DNA of 64,000 nt from NCBI RefSeq assembly GCF_900217905.1, contig NZ_OBMO01000002.1, positions 1-64,000 on the forward strand. The letters are read 5' to 3'. Each line of letters opens with the position of its first letter. Within the stretch, counting starts at the first letter, position 1. Below are positions 34,817 through 43,733 of this stretch, in pieces. The position numbers and the translations under genes are program-made. The notes beneath the pieces are model-generated. The model saw only the letters and a program-made list of their open reading frames with translations. It did not search any database and had not been told where the DNA came from. Origin of the DNA: Alloalcanivorax xenomutans (lineage in GTDB: Bacteria > Pseudomonadota > Gammaproteobacteria > Pseudomonadales > Alcanivoracaceae).

Positions 34817-36046
34817 ATGACCGCATTGCTACTTATCCTGGTGGCTCTCGGCTTCCTGTCCATCGTCGTCGAAGACGTGGTTCACATCGACAAGGCCAAG
34901 ACCACTCTGTTTTTCGGATCCCTGGTTTGGGTTCTGTTCTTTATTGCCCCGCCCTCTCATCTCTCCCATGACGCCCTGATGGAGCAGTTGAACGACCAGC
35001 TCCTCGATATTGCCACCCTGTGGCTGTTCCTGATGGCGGCGATGACGTTTGTCGCTTACCTGTCCGGGAAAGGCATTATCGACGGCATCGTCAACAAGCT
35101 GATGCCCTCGCGCATGTCCGAGCGCAAGCTGATGATCATGACCGGGCTGTTCGCCTTCCTGTTCTCCTCCATGGCCGACAACATCACCGCTACTCTGGTG
35201 TGCATCGCGGTGTTGATGAACCTGCGGCTGCCGGCTAAGAAGTTGCTGCGCTATGTGGTGCTGGTGGTGTTCTCGGTCAACGCCGGCGGAACCGCGCTGA
35301 TCACCGGTGACGTTACCACGCTGATGATCTTCCTCGCCGACAAGGTGGAGATCGTCGATCTGCTGGTACTGAGTCTGCCGGCCTTCGTCGCGGTCATGAG
35401 TCTGGCGTTCATGCTCTCCCTGGGGCTCAAGGGCGACCTGGAGCTGGAAAAACGGGACATCACCTTCGGTCACGGCGACAAAGCGGTGGCGGCACTGTTC
35501 TTCATGACCATCCTGACCACCATCGGCGCCAACGTGGCCTTTGGTATTCCGCCGGTGCTGACCTTCCTGTTCGGGCTGTCACTGATGTTCATGGTGGTGC
35601 AGTTCATGAACAAGGACGAGCCGGTCCTCGATTACATCCGCAAGATCGAGTTCGACACTCTGCTGTTCTTCCTCGGTGTGCTGCTGCTGGTGGGCATGCT
35701 CAAGGAACTGGGCATCCTTGCCTATTTCCCGAAACTGTACGACATCATGCCGACCCTCGCCGCCAACTACGTGGTGGGCATGGTCTCCGCGCTGTTCGAC
35801 AACGTGCCGTTGACCGCCGCCCTGCTGAAATCCGGTATCGAGATGACATTGCCGCAATGGCTGACCCTGACCTACTCCGTGGGCGTGGGCGGCTCTCTGC
35901 TGATCATCGGTTCCGCCGCCGGAGTGGTCGCCATGAGCAAGGTCGAGGAGCTGACCTTCGCCAGCTACCTGCGCTACGCCGGCTATCTGTTCGTCGCCTA
36001 CACCGTCGGTTTCTTCGGCGTACTGGCCATCGGCGTCATGCTTTGA
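34817..36046 (+). CDS. nhaD: Sodium:proton antiporter, NhaD family
   Basis: A 409-residue polytopic protein of about 11-12 helices. NhaD marks include FVAYLSGKGIIDGIVNKLMP, SSMADNITATLVCIAVLMNL (conserved acidic and polar residues) and SVNAGGTALITGDVTTLMIF; near the C-terminus SALFDNVPLTAALLKSG is again typical. NhaD exchanges sodium or lithium for protons and is common in halophilic and marine bacteria, which fits a salt-exposed organism. Its stop is 6 bases from the convergent dioxygenase stop. Confidence 0.9.
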   Translation: MTALLLILVALGFLSIVVEDVVHIDKAKTTLFFGSLVWVLFFIAPPSHLSHDALMEQLNDQLLDIATLWLFLMAAMTFVAYLSGKGIIDGIVNKLMPSRMSERKLMIMTGLFAFLFSSMADNITATLVCIAVLMNLRLPAKKLLRYVVLVVFSVNAGGTALITGDVTTLMIFLADKVEIVDLLVLSLPAFVAVMSLAFMLSLGLKGDLELEKRDITFGHGDKAVAALFFMTILTTIGANVAFGIPPVLTFLFGLSLMFMVVQFMNKDEPVLDYIRKIEFDTLLFFLGVLLLVGMLKELGILAYFPKLYDIMPTLAANYVVGMVSALFDNVPLTAALLKSGIEMTLPQWLTLTYSVGVGGSLLIIGSAAGVVAMSKVEELTFASYLRYAGYLFVAYTVGFFGVLAIGVML

Positions 36047-36052
36047 GTCCGC

Positions 36053-36856
36053 TCAGTTCCCTGGCTGCCACAGCAGGGAACTGACGCTCATCTCGCCCAT
36101 GCGTCCCGAGAACACCCGGTCCGCCGGCTTGCCGGCGGCGCCGGCGCACACCAGTGCCGGGAGCAGATGCTCCTCGCGCGGGTGACTGAACGTTCCACCT
36201 GGAGCCTGGCGCCAGGCACACAAGCGTTTTCCCCGCTCTTCCTCATCCCAGTCTCCGTTCTGACAGGTCCGCCACAACCACTGCTCGAAATCCCGGTTGG
36301 CATTCAATGCTCCCGGCGGATCGCCACGCCCCATCAACACCGCCATGTTATGGAACGAGGAGCCGGAGCCGATCACCGCCACGTCCCGGGCCACCAGCGG
36401 CGCCAGAGCACGTCCCAGGCGCCAGTGCGCCCCGGCGTCCAGGGAATCCAACAGCGACATTTCCACCACCGGCACATCCGCCTCCGGATACATCAGCGAC
36501 AACGGCACGAACAGGCCATGGTCGAAGCCACGCTCACTATCCACCCGTGCCTCGATACCCGCCTCGTGCAGCAGGCTGGCGGCACGGGCAGCCAGGGCCG
36601 GATCGCCGGGAGCAGGGTATTGCAGATGGTAAGCGGGCTCGGGAAAGCCGTAATAGTCGTAGACCAGTTGCGGATGGGCACCACCGGTGAACGACGCCAC
36701 CGGCGCCTCCCAGTGAGCACTGATCAACAGGATCGCCTGTGGACGCGGCACCGCCCCGGACAGTTCACGCAGGGACGCAACCAGTTCCCGTTGCCCCGGA
36801 TCGCCGAGCAGCGGCAGGGGACCACCACCATGAGTAACATAAGCAACGAATGACAT
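36053..36856 (-). CDS. ygiD: DODA-type extradiol dioxygenase, YgiD-like
   Basis: A 267-residue non-heme iron enzyme. Metal ligands fit the YgiD/DODA pattern: THGGGPLPLL, LLISAHWEA (His), RGFDHGLFVPL (FDHG) and FTGGAHPQLVYDYYGFP; the last His lies in REEHLLPALVC. YgiD of E. coli cleaves L-DOPA at the 4,5 position. Plant and bacterial relatives open other catechols, so the natural substrate here is not certain. ATG 36854-36856. It is followed downstream by NhaD in convergent order; upstream lies the 328-base repeat-rich gap 36857-37184. Confidence 0.87.
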   Translation of the reverse strand: MSFVAYVTHGGGPLPLLGDPGQRELVASLRELSGAVPRPQAILLISAHWEAPVASFTGGAHPQLVYDYYGFPEPAYHLQYPAPGDPALAARAASLLHEAGIEARVDSERGFDHGLFVPLSLMYPEADVPVVEMSLLDSLDAGAHWRLGRALAPLVARDVAVIGSGSSFHNMAVLMGRGDPPGALNANRDFEQWLWRTCQNGDWDEEERGKRLCAWRQAPGGTFSHPREEHLLPALVCAGAAGKPADRVFSGRMGEMSVSSLLWQPGN

Positions 36857-36942
36857 GGATCACTCCCAACACGGATTGTGTTCAGAGTACGGCATCGGCC
36901 CCAGGCAAGGGATTCAGCAATTCGTGCGATTACATCAGATTT

Positions 36943-37080
36943 TTTGTGGCCTGCCGTCCATGGCGGCCACCCTCCGGGACGTCGCGAGCGACGTCAAAAA
37001 TCGTTCCCGACGATTCTTTGTGGCCTGCCGTCCATGGCGGCCACCCTCCGGGGCGTCGCAAGCGACGTCAAAAACGGCTC
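36943..37080. repeat. Two tandem copies of a 74-base repeat with internal palindromes
   Basis: Unit 1 begins at 36943 and unit 2 at 37017; both start TTTGTGGCCTGCCGTCCATG and differ at a few positions. Each unit holds an 8-2-8 palindrome GACGTCGCGAGCGACGTC (36978-36995 in unit 1; one change in unit 2) followed by CAAAAA. The array has only two copies and no CRISPR-type spacers. No other copies occur in the window. It may be a genome-wide dispersed palindromic element or a transcript end. Confidence 0.85.
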
Positions 37081-37108
37081 CTGGCCAACTTCCCACAGAC
37101 CAGATCAC

Positions 37109-37142
37109 GAAGCCGCTGTGGGAGCTTGCCTGCAAGCGAATT
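37109..37142. repeat. Single REP element
   Basis: GAAGCCGCTGTGGGAGCTTG followed by CCTGCAAGCGAATT matches one full arm of the pair at 9251-9332, with one change, including the inner palindrome GCTTGCCTGCAAGC. It stands alone next to the 74-base tandem repeats in the gap between the dioxygenase gene and a small membrane protein gene. Confidence 0.85.
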
Positions 37143-37184
37143 GTGGGACAGCAAAGCCTCCCAGCGATTTTTGAAGCCACGATA

Positions 37185-37379
37185 TCAATCGTTGCGGCCG
37201 ATAGTGATGCCACCGATCCGGGTCACGCCGCGCAGGCGCAACAATGCCCAGATCATACCCGCCAGTCCGATGATCGGCGCCAGATAGAGAGTACGGTCGG
37301 CGAACAGCATCAGCGCCATGCTGGCGAAAAACATCAGCGCGAAAATGACGAAGAACAGATATAGAGGTTTTTTGTTCAT
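37185..37379 (-). CDS. Small membrane protein of unknown function
   Basis: A 64-residue protein, MNKKPLYLFFVIFALMFFAS at the start, with two predicted helices (about 5-25 and 30-48) and a basic C-terminal tail (RLRGVTRIGGITIGRND). GGGAG lies 8-12 bases before its ATG. It has no recognised domain. It lies between the repeat-rich gap and the divergent selO gene. Coding status is supported by the normal start signal and hydrophobic pattern only. Confidence 0.6.
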   Translation of the reverse strand: MNKKPLYLFFVIFALMFFASMALMLFADRTLYLAPIIGLAGMIWALLRLRGVTRIGGITIGRND

Positions 37380-37631
37380 GTTCCGCTACTCCCGGGGAAT
37401 ACCCCATGGAGGGCCGTCCCTGAAAAGGAGAGCCCCATTTTGTTATTATCGGCCCATGCAGGAACGTCAAACGGACCTCCCCGGCCGGATTCATTAATCT
37501 TTTCATGGAAGCCGGCGCATTGCGATAGTCCGGTATTCGCTCTTTTCGACCACTTGGTCATGCCTCTTTTCCTCCGCCGCGGTCTGTTACTCTGTCAGAC
37601 CCCGCACCGGAGTTCCCGACTGGAGTATTCG

Positions 37632-39092
37632 ATGAGCAGTCCTCACGGCTTCCATTTTGACAACGGCTACGCCCGCCTGCCCGAGCGCCTGTTCGCCCGC
37701 TGTGAACCGACACCGGTGGCCGCCCCTGTTGGGGTCCTGTTCAACACCGCGCTGGCCGGGCAGTTGGGCCTGGACGCCTCCACTCTGGACAGTCCGGACG
37801 GCGCCGCTCTGCTGGCGGGCAATACTCTGGCCGAAGGCAGCGAGCCAATCGCCCAGGCTTACGCCGGCCACCAATTCGGCTACCCGAACATGCTCGGCGA
37901 TGGCCGCGCCATCCTGCTCGGCGAGCAGCTTACTCCCGATGGCCAGCGTCGCGACATCCAACTCAAAGGCGCCGGCCGGACGCCCTTCTCCCGTGGTGGC
38001 GACGGGCGTGCCGCTCTCGGGCCGATGCTGCGGGAATATCTGATCAGCGAAGCAATGCACGCTCTCGGCATTGCCACTACCCGCAGCCTCGCGGTGGTTG
38101 CCACCGGAGAGCCGGTATACCGGGAAACCGCTTTGCCCGGTGCCATCCTGACCCGGGTTGCGGCCTCGCATCTGCGCGTGGGCACCTTCCAGTTCGCCGC
38201 CGGCCAGCGCGACACCGCACTGCTGGAAACACTGGTGGACTACACGCTGCAGCGCCATTATCCGGAACTCAGGGAGAGCGACAACCAAGCCCTGGCGCTG
38301 CTGGACTCGGTAATGGAACGGCAACTGGATCTGATCGTCCACTGGATGCGAGTCGGTTTTATTCACGGCGTGATGAATACCGATAACGTGACGCTCTCCG
38401 GCGAGACCATTGACTACGGCCCCTGCGCCTTCATGGACCAGTACCACCCGGACACGGTATTCAGTTCCATCGACCACCAGGGGCGTTACGCCTATGGCAA
38501 CCAGCCGGCGATTACCCAGTGGAACCTGACCCGCTTCGCTGAAACCCTGTTACCGCTGATCGACACGGACACCGACACCGCGGTGCAAAAAGCCACCAAC
38601 GTGATCAGGTCCTTCAGCGGACGCTATGACGCCAAATGGCTGGCGATGATGCGTGCCAAGCTGGGCCTGTTCGGAGATGACCCGGTGGACGCCACGCTGA
38701 TTCAGGATCTGCTGGACTGGATGCAGCGACGCCAGGCGGATTACACCAATACTTTCCGCGATCTGATCGGCGAAACCGCGCCGGTGGAAGGGATCTATCA
38801 GGACGAAGCCTTCGAAAACTGGCATCAGCGCTGGCAAGCGCGCTTGAGCCGCAACGCCAAACCGCTCAAGTCCTCGTTCTGTCTGATGCGCAACAACAAT
38901 CCAGCGGTGATCCCCCGCAACCACAAAGTGGAGGAAGCCCTGAACGCGGCGGTGCGGGATGATGATCTGGGCCCCACGCACCGGCTGCTCGATGCGCTGT
39001 CCCACCCTTACCAGGATCGCGATGACATCGATGACTATCGGCAACCGCCGAAACCGACGGAGCGGGTACTGCAAACCTTCTGCGGCACCTGA
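37632..39092 (+). CDS. selO: SelO/YdiU-family protein adenylyltransferase
   Basis: A 486-residue pseudokinase-fold enzyme that transfers AMP to Ser, Thr or Tyr residues of proteins. SelO marks: FGYPNMLGDGRAILLGE (start of the nucleotide site), DIQLKGAGRTPFSRGGDGRA (Lys and Arg contacts), GVMNTDNVTLSGETIDYGPC (catalytic Asn and Asp) and the tail FCGT with a Cys third from the end, the position of selenocysteine in animal SELENOO. The start at 37632 follows TGGAG; earlier in-frame codons do not look like SelO. In E. coli SelO protects against oxidative stress by modifying redox proteins. Confidence 0.94.
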   Translation: MSSPHGFHFDNGYARLPERLFARCEPTPVAAPVGVLFNTALAGQLGLDASTLDSPDGAALLAGNTLAEGSEPIAQAYAGHQFGYPNMLGDGRAILLGEQLTPDGQRRDIQLKGAGRTPFSRGGDGRAALGPMLREYLISEAMHALGIATTRSLAVVATGEPVYRETALPGAILTRVAASHLRVGTFQFAAGQRDTALLETLVDYTLQRHYPELRESDNQALALLDSVMERQLDLIVHWMRVGFIHGVMNTDNVTLSGETIDYGPCAFMDQYHPDTVFSSIDHQGRYAYGNQPAITQWNLTRFAETLLPLIDTDTDTAVQKATNVIRSFSGRYDAKWLAMMRAKLGLFGDDPVDATLIQDLLDWMQRRQADYTNTFRDLIGETAPVEGIYQDEAFENWHQRWQARLSRNAKPLKSSFCLMRNNNPAVIPRNHKVEEALNAAVRDDDLGPTHRLLDALSHPYQDRDDIDDYRQPPKPTERVLQTFCGT

Positions 39093-39166
39093 TCGCCGCT
39101 TGGGGCACACCGGCAAACCGGGCACCACACACTGACATGGGCCAGCACATCAAGAAGGGAAAAGAC

Positions 39167-39796
39167 ATGGACAAGATCAGGCGGGTAGCCACCCCCCTCT
39201 TATTCGCGCTGCTCATTCTCGCCGGCTGTGACAACAGCACCGGAGAAACCGGCGACCAGGCGTCTCCCAACGCTTTTCACAGCGACGAGTACGGCATCGG
39301 CCTGGCCTATGACAACCACCAGGCCCACGCCGTAACGGAAACCGGCGGTTATTTCGGCGACCCGGCCTGGCGGCTGGATGCCGAAACGGATGCCCCTGGC
39401 GATCGGTTGCTGGTATTGCGCCTTAACGACTCCGACGAGATCCTCACTGGCGAGCTGCGCCTTGGTGTCAGCCGGGATCCGGGCCAGCTGGAACGTTGCA
39501 CCCGGCCCGGCCCCCTGGCGACATCAAGCAAGACCGGCACCACCGAGCTGGACGGCGCGCTCTTCACCACCTATCGGGGAGGTGACGCCGCCATGAACCA
39601 CTTTCAAAATCTGCGCGCCTATCGTGCCGTACACCATGGCACCTGTTACGCCATTGATCTGGTCCTCCAGGGTACCAACCCGGAAGTGTACGCCCCTCCC
39701 CGGGAAGCCCCGTTCAGCCGCGAGGAAGGATTTCAGCGACTGAAAGCTTTGCTTAGTGGCCTGGCCTTCGATGAGAAACCGCGGGGGCGTAGTTAA
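39167..39796 (+). CDS. Hypothetical lipoprotein
   Basis: A 209-residue exported protein. The N-terminus MDKIRRVATPLLFALLILAGC ends in a lipobox (LAGC). The mature part is acidic to neutral with a Cys pair (ERCTRP and HHGTCYA) that could form a disulfide; the strand-rich C-terminal half (LRAYRAVHHGTCYAIDLVLQ) resembles small periplasmic domains of unknown function. I chose ATG 39167 over 39137, since GAAGGGAAAAGAC gives better spacing. No family is recognised. It lies downstream of selO by 74 bases and may share its transcript. Confidence 0.7.
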   Translation: MDKIRRVATPLLFALLILAGCDNSTGETGDQASPNAFHSDEYGIGLAYDNHQAHAVTETGGYFGDPAWRLDAETDAPGDRLLVLRLNDSDEILTGELRLGVSRDPGQLERCTRPGPLATSSKTGTTELDGALFTTYRGGDAAMNHFQNLRAYRAVHHGTCYAIDLVLQGTNPEVYAPPREAPFSREEGFQRLKALLSGLAFDEKPRGRS

Positions 39797-39879
39797 TGGT
39801 GTGAGGGAAAGCGCGGAGTAACGACGGCAGACCGGTCATCATATGTCGATTGTCGCCCCCCCCTGGGAAGTGCTAAGTT

Positions 39880-39908
39880 GTGTGTATACGATTTTACTTT
39901 ATACACAC
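39880..39908. promoter_or_regulatory. Palindromic operator upstream of vapBC
   Basis: GTGTGTATA (39880-39888) and TATACACAC (39900-39908) are perfect inverted arms with an 11-base centre. It ends 9 bases before the vapB start. Type II antitoxins commonly bind such sites together with the toxin to repress their own operon. Confidence 0.75.
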
Positions 39909-39917
39909 AGGTGAATT

Positions 39918-40112
39918 ATGAGAACGAACATTGTCATTGACGACCAATTGATGGCTGAAGCCCTTAAGGTGTCCGGTTACGAAACTAAAAAAGAGGCGGT
40001 TGAGCAAGGCCTGAAGCTTCTGGTTCGATTGAGCAAACAGCAGGAGATCCGGAAATTGCGCGGCAAGGTCAAGTGGGAAGGAGATCTGGATGAAATGCGG
40101 GGGGCCGGATGA
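39918..40112 (+). CDS. vapB: VapB-type antitoxin (ribbon-helix-helix)
   Basis: A 64-residue DNA-binding antitoxin: MRTNIVIDDQLMAEALKVSG forms the strand and first helix, and YETKKEAVEQGLKLLVRLSK the second helix of an RHH fold (VapB type 2, DUF2191). The C-terminal part should wrap the toxin's active site. It overlaps vapC by 4 bases (ATGA). The region is clearly richer in A and T than its neighbours, which suggests acquisition from elsewhere. A palindrome upstream (39880-39908) is the likely operator. Confidence 0.88.
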   Translation: MRTNIVIDDQLMAEALKVSGYETKKEAVEQGLKLLVRLSKQQEIRKLRGKVKWEGDLDEMRGAG

Positions 40113-40501
40113 TACTGGTGGACACCAGCGTCTGGATCGACTATTTCAATGGAATTCACAGACCACAGACCGACCTTCTGGATGCCTTGATTATTGAAGG
40201 GTCAGCTGCTATTGGCGACCTCATATTCCTGGAAATCCTGCAAGGAATCCGTAACGATAAGGATTATCGCCAAACGAAAAAAAGCCTGATAGCTCTGGAT
40301 CAGTATGAGCTGTTTGGTAAAGAAATGGCGGAGAAGTGCGCAAGCAATTACAGAGCACTGCGAAAAAAAGGCATTACAATCAGAAAAACCGCCGATGTCA
40401 TCATCGCGACATTCTGCATTGAAAACCATCTCCCTCTGCTTTTCCTCGACCGCGACTTCATTCCCTTTGTCGACCACCTTGGGCTTGAATCCGCTCTTTA
40501 A
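40109..40501 (+). CDS. vapC: VapC toxin, PIN-domain ribonuclease
   Basis: A 130-residue PIN-domain endoribonuclease. The acidic metal site is Asp5 (MILVDTSVWIDYF), Glu42 (LIFLEILQG), Asp96 (KTADVIIAT) and Asp114/Asp116 (LFLDRDFIPF); all are present, so the toxin looks active. VapC toxins cut tRNA or rRNA when the antitoxin is lost. Low G+C and codon choice match vapB and differ from the flanking genes. The pair sits between the hypothetical lipoprotein gene and the czc-like operon, which runs the other way. Confidence 0.9.
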   Translation: MILVDTSVWIDYFNGIHRPQTDLLDALIIEGSAAIGDLIFLEILQGIRNDKDYRQTKKSLIALDQYELFGKEMAEKCASNYRALRKKGITIRKTADVIIATFCIENHLPLLFLDRDFIPFVDHLGLESAL

Positions 40502-40559
40502 GAAAAACGTCACGCCTCAGCGGCCCCCCCCTCCAAGAGGAGAGGGAAGCCACGTCAGG

Positions 40560-43500
40560 TTAGCGCTGTAACTCCTCTATCTTCTTCCTGGAAAACAGAC
40601 CATAGAGGCTCGGCAGCACCAGCAGTGTCAATGCCGTGGCCGAGACCAGACCACCGACGATCACAACCGCCAGCGGTCGCTGCACTTCGCTGCCGACGCC
40701 AGTGGCCAACAGCATCGGCATCAACCCGAGCATGGAGGTCAACGCGGTCATCAGGACCGGACGCAGCCGCGATACCGCGCCTTCGAAGACGGCCTGATCG
40801 ACGCTTTCGCCGTCACGCAATCGCATGTTGATCGCTTCCACCATCACCACGCCATTAAGTACCGCCACCCCGAACAGAGTGATGAAGCCCACCGAACTGG
40901 GCACCGACAGGTACTGGCCGCTGATCGCCAGGGAGAGAATGCCGCCGATCAACGCCAGGGGCACATTGACCAGGATCAGCAATGCCTGGGCCACCGAGCC
41001 GAAGGCGAAGTACAGCAGCAGGGCGATCAGCCCCACGGCCACCGGGACCACCATGAACAAACGTTGTTGTGCTCGTTGCTGGTTTTCGTACTGGCCGCCG
41101 ATATCGACGTTGTAACCGGACGGCAGATCCACCTCGGTATCGATAGCACGCTGGATATCGGCCACCACCGAGCCCATGTCACGGCCAGCCACATTGGCCT
41201 GGATCACCACTCTCCTCTGCACATCATCGCGGCTGATCTGCGGCGGCCCGGTGACCAGCTCCACCCGCGCCACGTCGGCCAGGCGTACCCAAGCGCCATT
41301 GGCGGCCTGCAGGCGCAGGTTACGGATGGCTTCCGCATCGCGGCGGGCATCCTGTTCGAAACGCACATAGATATCGTAGCGTTCATTGCCGTTGATCACC
41401 TGTCCGGCGGCACCGCCGCCGAGTCCGTTGCTGACCAGGCTCATCACCTGATCAACGCTGAGCCCATAGCGGCTCAGTGCATTGCGGTCAGGCTCCACCA
41501 CCAGCTGCGCTTCTCCGGCGATCTGCTCCAACTGCACATCCGTGGCGCCCTCGACCTGCCGTACCGCCCGGGTGATGGCATCGCCTTTTTCCTGCAATAC
41601 GTTCAGATCCGGGCCAAACAGCTTAATCGCCAATTGCGCTTTGACACCGGACAGCAATTCGTCAACGCGCATGGCGATGGGTTGCGAGAAGTTGAGCAAC
41701 AGGCCGGGATGGACCCGCAGTTTCTTCTCGATTTTTTCCTGCAGCTCCAGCCGATTGCCGGCGCTGGTCCATTCGTCCACCGGTTTCAGGCCGATATAAA
41801 TCTCCACATTGCTTACCGGTTCCGGATCACCGCCGATCTCCGCTCGGCCAACCCGGCTCAGCGCGTAGGTCACTTCCGGAAAGGTCATGATTTCCCGTTC
41901 CAGTTTTTCTCCCACTTCCAGCGCCGTATCCAGGCTGGAAGACGGCGCCAGCGTGACCCGTAATGCCAGAGTGCCTTCCTCCAATACCGGCACGAACTCG
42001 GTACCGATAAACGGCACCGTGGCCGCCGCCAATACCAACAGGCCAACCGCGCCGCCGATCACTGCCTTGCGCGCGGCCAGCGCCCTCGCCAGTAGCGCGC
42101 GATAGCGAACTTCCAGCCAGCCGACCAGTTTATTGGGTTTTTCTTCCACACCATGCCGGAACAGGAAAGACGCCAGCGAAGGCACCACGATCAACGCCAC
42201 CAGCACGGCGGCGGCCATGGCCAGCATGATGCTGATCGCCATCGGCACGAACATCTTCGCTTCAACGCCTTCGAAAGCGAACAACGGCATGAACACCACC
42301 AGAATAATGCTGGCGGCGAAAAACACCGGCCGGGCCACTTCCTGGGCCGCGTCCTTGACCCGCAACGCAATGCCACCGGCCGGGTCATCAGCGCCTTCCC
42401 CGCGGCTCAGGTGCTTGAAGATGTTTTCCACCATCACCACCGAACCGTCCACCAGCATGCCGATGGCCACCGCCAGGCCGCCCAGGGACATCAGATTGGC
42501 GGACATCCCCAGGCTCGCCATCACCAGCAGCGCAAGGCCAATGGACAGGGGAATCGACAACAGCACCAGCACGGTGGCCCGCAGGTTCATCAAAAACAGG
42601 GCCAGAACGATGACGATAAACAGGAACGCCAGCAGCAACGCGCTGACCACCGTGCTCACCGCCTTTTCCACCAGATCCGCCTGATCGTAGAACACCTCGA
42701 AGCGCACCCCGTCCGGCAACGCCTGCTGAATGCGTTCCACCCTTTCTTCGATGCCATCAATGGTGGCCTTGGTGTTGGCGCCCATGCGTTTGAGGACGAT
42801 GCCCGCCACCACTTCACCGAGAAATTCCGGGTTTCCCTCGGCATCGCGACGGGTCATGGTCAAGGCCCCCTGGCGGATCTCACCGCCGAATTCCACCCGT
42901 GCCACATCACGCACCCGGACCTGGGTGCCGTTGACTTCCCTGAGAGGAATGGCGGCGATGTCCCGGAGACCCTGCTCGCCGTTACCGACCCAGCCCATGC
43001 CACGGATCACCAATTGCTCGGCGCCGCGATCCAGGTACCAGCCACCGGCATTACGATTATTGCCGGCGATGGCATCCATCACCTGTTGCAATGTCAGATC
43101 GTAGGCCAGCAGGCGGGACGGATTGACGTTGACCTGATACTGCCGCACTTCGCCCCCGTAACTGAGCACGTCGGTGACGCCGCCCACCGGCATCAGCAGC
43201 AGTTTCACCACCCAGTCGTTAAGACTGCGCAATTGCATGGCATCTACACCGGAGCCGGGTTCAGCGGTGAGCAGGTATTGGTAAACCTGCCCGAGGCCGG
43301 AGGTATTCGGGCCCATTTCCGGAGTGCCCACACCTTCGGGAATATCTTCCCGCGCCGCCTGCAAGCGCTCGAAGACCAGTTGCCGGGCGAAGTAGATGTC
43401 GGTGCCGTCCTCGAACACCACGGTGACAATGGACAAGCCGGTCTTGGAGATCGAGCGGACTTCCGCCACCTGTGGCAATGCATACATCACCGCTTCAATC

Positions 43501-43706
43501 GGATAGCTGATCAGTTGCTCCACCTCCTCCGCCGCCAACCCGGGGGCCTCGGTGTTCACTTGCACCTGCACATTGGTGACGTCGGGAAAGGCATCCAGTT
43601 TCAGGCGCGGCATTTGCCAGGCAATCACCCCCACGGTGATCACCAGCAGAAGCAGCACCACCAGGCGGTTGTTCACCGCCCAGTCGATACAGCGATTCAA
43701 CATCAT
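40560..43706 (-). CDS. czcA: CzcA-like heavy-metal efflux RND pump
   Basis: A 1048-residue inner-membrane pump of the RND heavy-metal class. It starts with MLNRCIDWAVNNRLVVLLLL and has the family stretch PRLKLDAFPDVTNVQVQVNT. The helix IV motif reads AIGMLVDGSVVMVENIF, a mix of the Zn/Co/Cd-type DFGxxxDGAVVMVEN and the Cu/Ag-type AIGxxxDAAIVMIEN, so the metal is uncertain. Twelve helices and two large periplasmic loops are evident. ATG at 43706 or 43703. It is the last gene of a small-protein/czcC/czcB/czcA order. It moves metal from the periplasm or cytosol out through CzcB and CzcC. Confidence 0.92.
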   Translation of the reverse strand: MMLNRCIDWAVNNRLVVLLLLVITVGVIAWQMPRLKLDAFPDVTNVQVQVNTEAPGLAAEEVEQLISYPIEAVMYALPQVAEVRSISKTGLSIVTVVFEDGTDIYFARQLVFERLQAAREDIPEGVGTPEMGPNTSGLGQVYQYLLTAEPGSGVDAMQLRSLNDWVVKLLLMPVGGVTDVLSYGGEVRQYQVNVNPSRLLAYDLTLQQVMDAIAGNNRNAGGWYLDRGAEQLVIRGMGWVGNGEQGLRDIAAIPLREVNGTQVRVRDVARVEFGGEIRQGALTMTRRDAEGNPEFLGEVVAGIVLKRMGANTKATIDGIEERVERIQQALPDGVRFEVFYDQADLVEKAVSTVVSALLLAFLFIVIVLALFLMNLRATVLVLLSIPLSIGLALLVMASLGMSANLMSLGGLAVAIGMLVDGSVVMVENIFKHLSRGEGADDPAGGIALRVKDAAQEVARPVFFAASIILVVFMPLFAFEGVEAKMFVPMAISIMLAMAAAVLVALIVVPSLASFLFRHGVEEKPNKLVGWLEVRYRALLARALAARKAVIGGAVGLLVLAAATVPFIGTEFVPVLEEGTLALRVTLAPSSSLDTALEVGEKLEREIMTFPEVTYALSRVGRAEIGGDPEPVSNVEIYIGLKPVDEWTSAGNRLELQEKIEKKLRVHPGLLLNFSQPIAMRVDELLSGVKAQLAIKLFGPDLNVLQEKGDAITRAVRQVEGATDVQLEQIAGEAQLVVEPDRNALSRYGLSVDQVMSLVSNGLGGGAAGQVINGNERYDIYVRFEQDARRDAEAIRNLRLQAANGAWVRLADVARVELVTGPPQISRDDVQRRVVIQANVAGRDMGSVVADIQRAIDTEVDLPSGYNVDIGGQYENQQRAQQRLFMVVPVAVGLIALLLYFAFGSVAQALLILVNVPLALIGGILSLAISGQYLSVPSSVGFITLFGVAVLNGVVMVEAINMRLRDGESVDQAVFEGAVSRLRPVLMTALTSMLGLMPMLLATGVGSEVQRPLAVVIVGGLVSATALTLLVLPSLYGLFSRKKIEELQR

Positions 43707-43733
43707 GTTCTCCTTGCTGGATCCGAGCGGCCG

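Noticed and set aside
36943-37080. CRISPR array
   Set aside because: Only two direct repeats, too long (74 bases) and with no spacers; no cas genes nearby.
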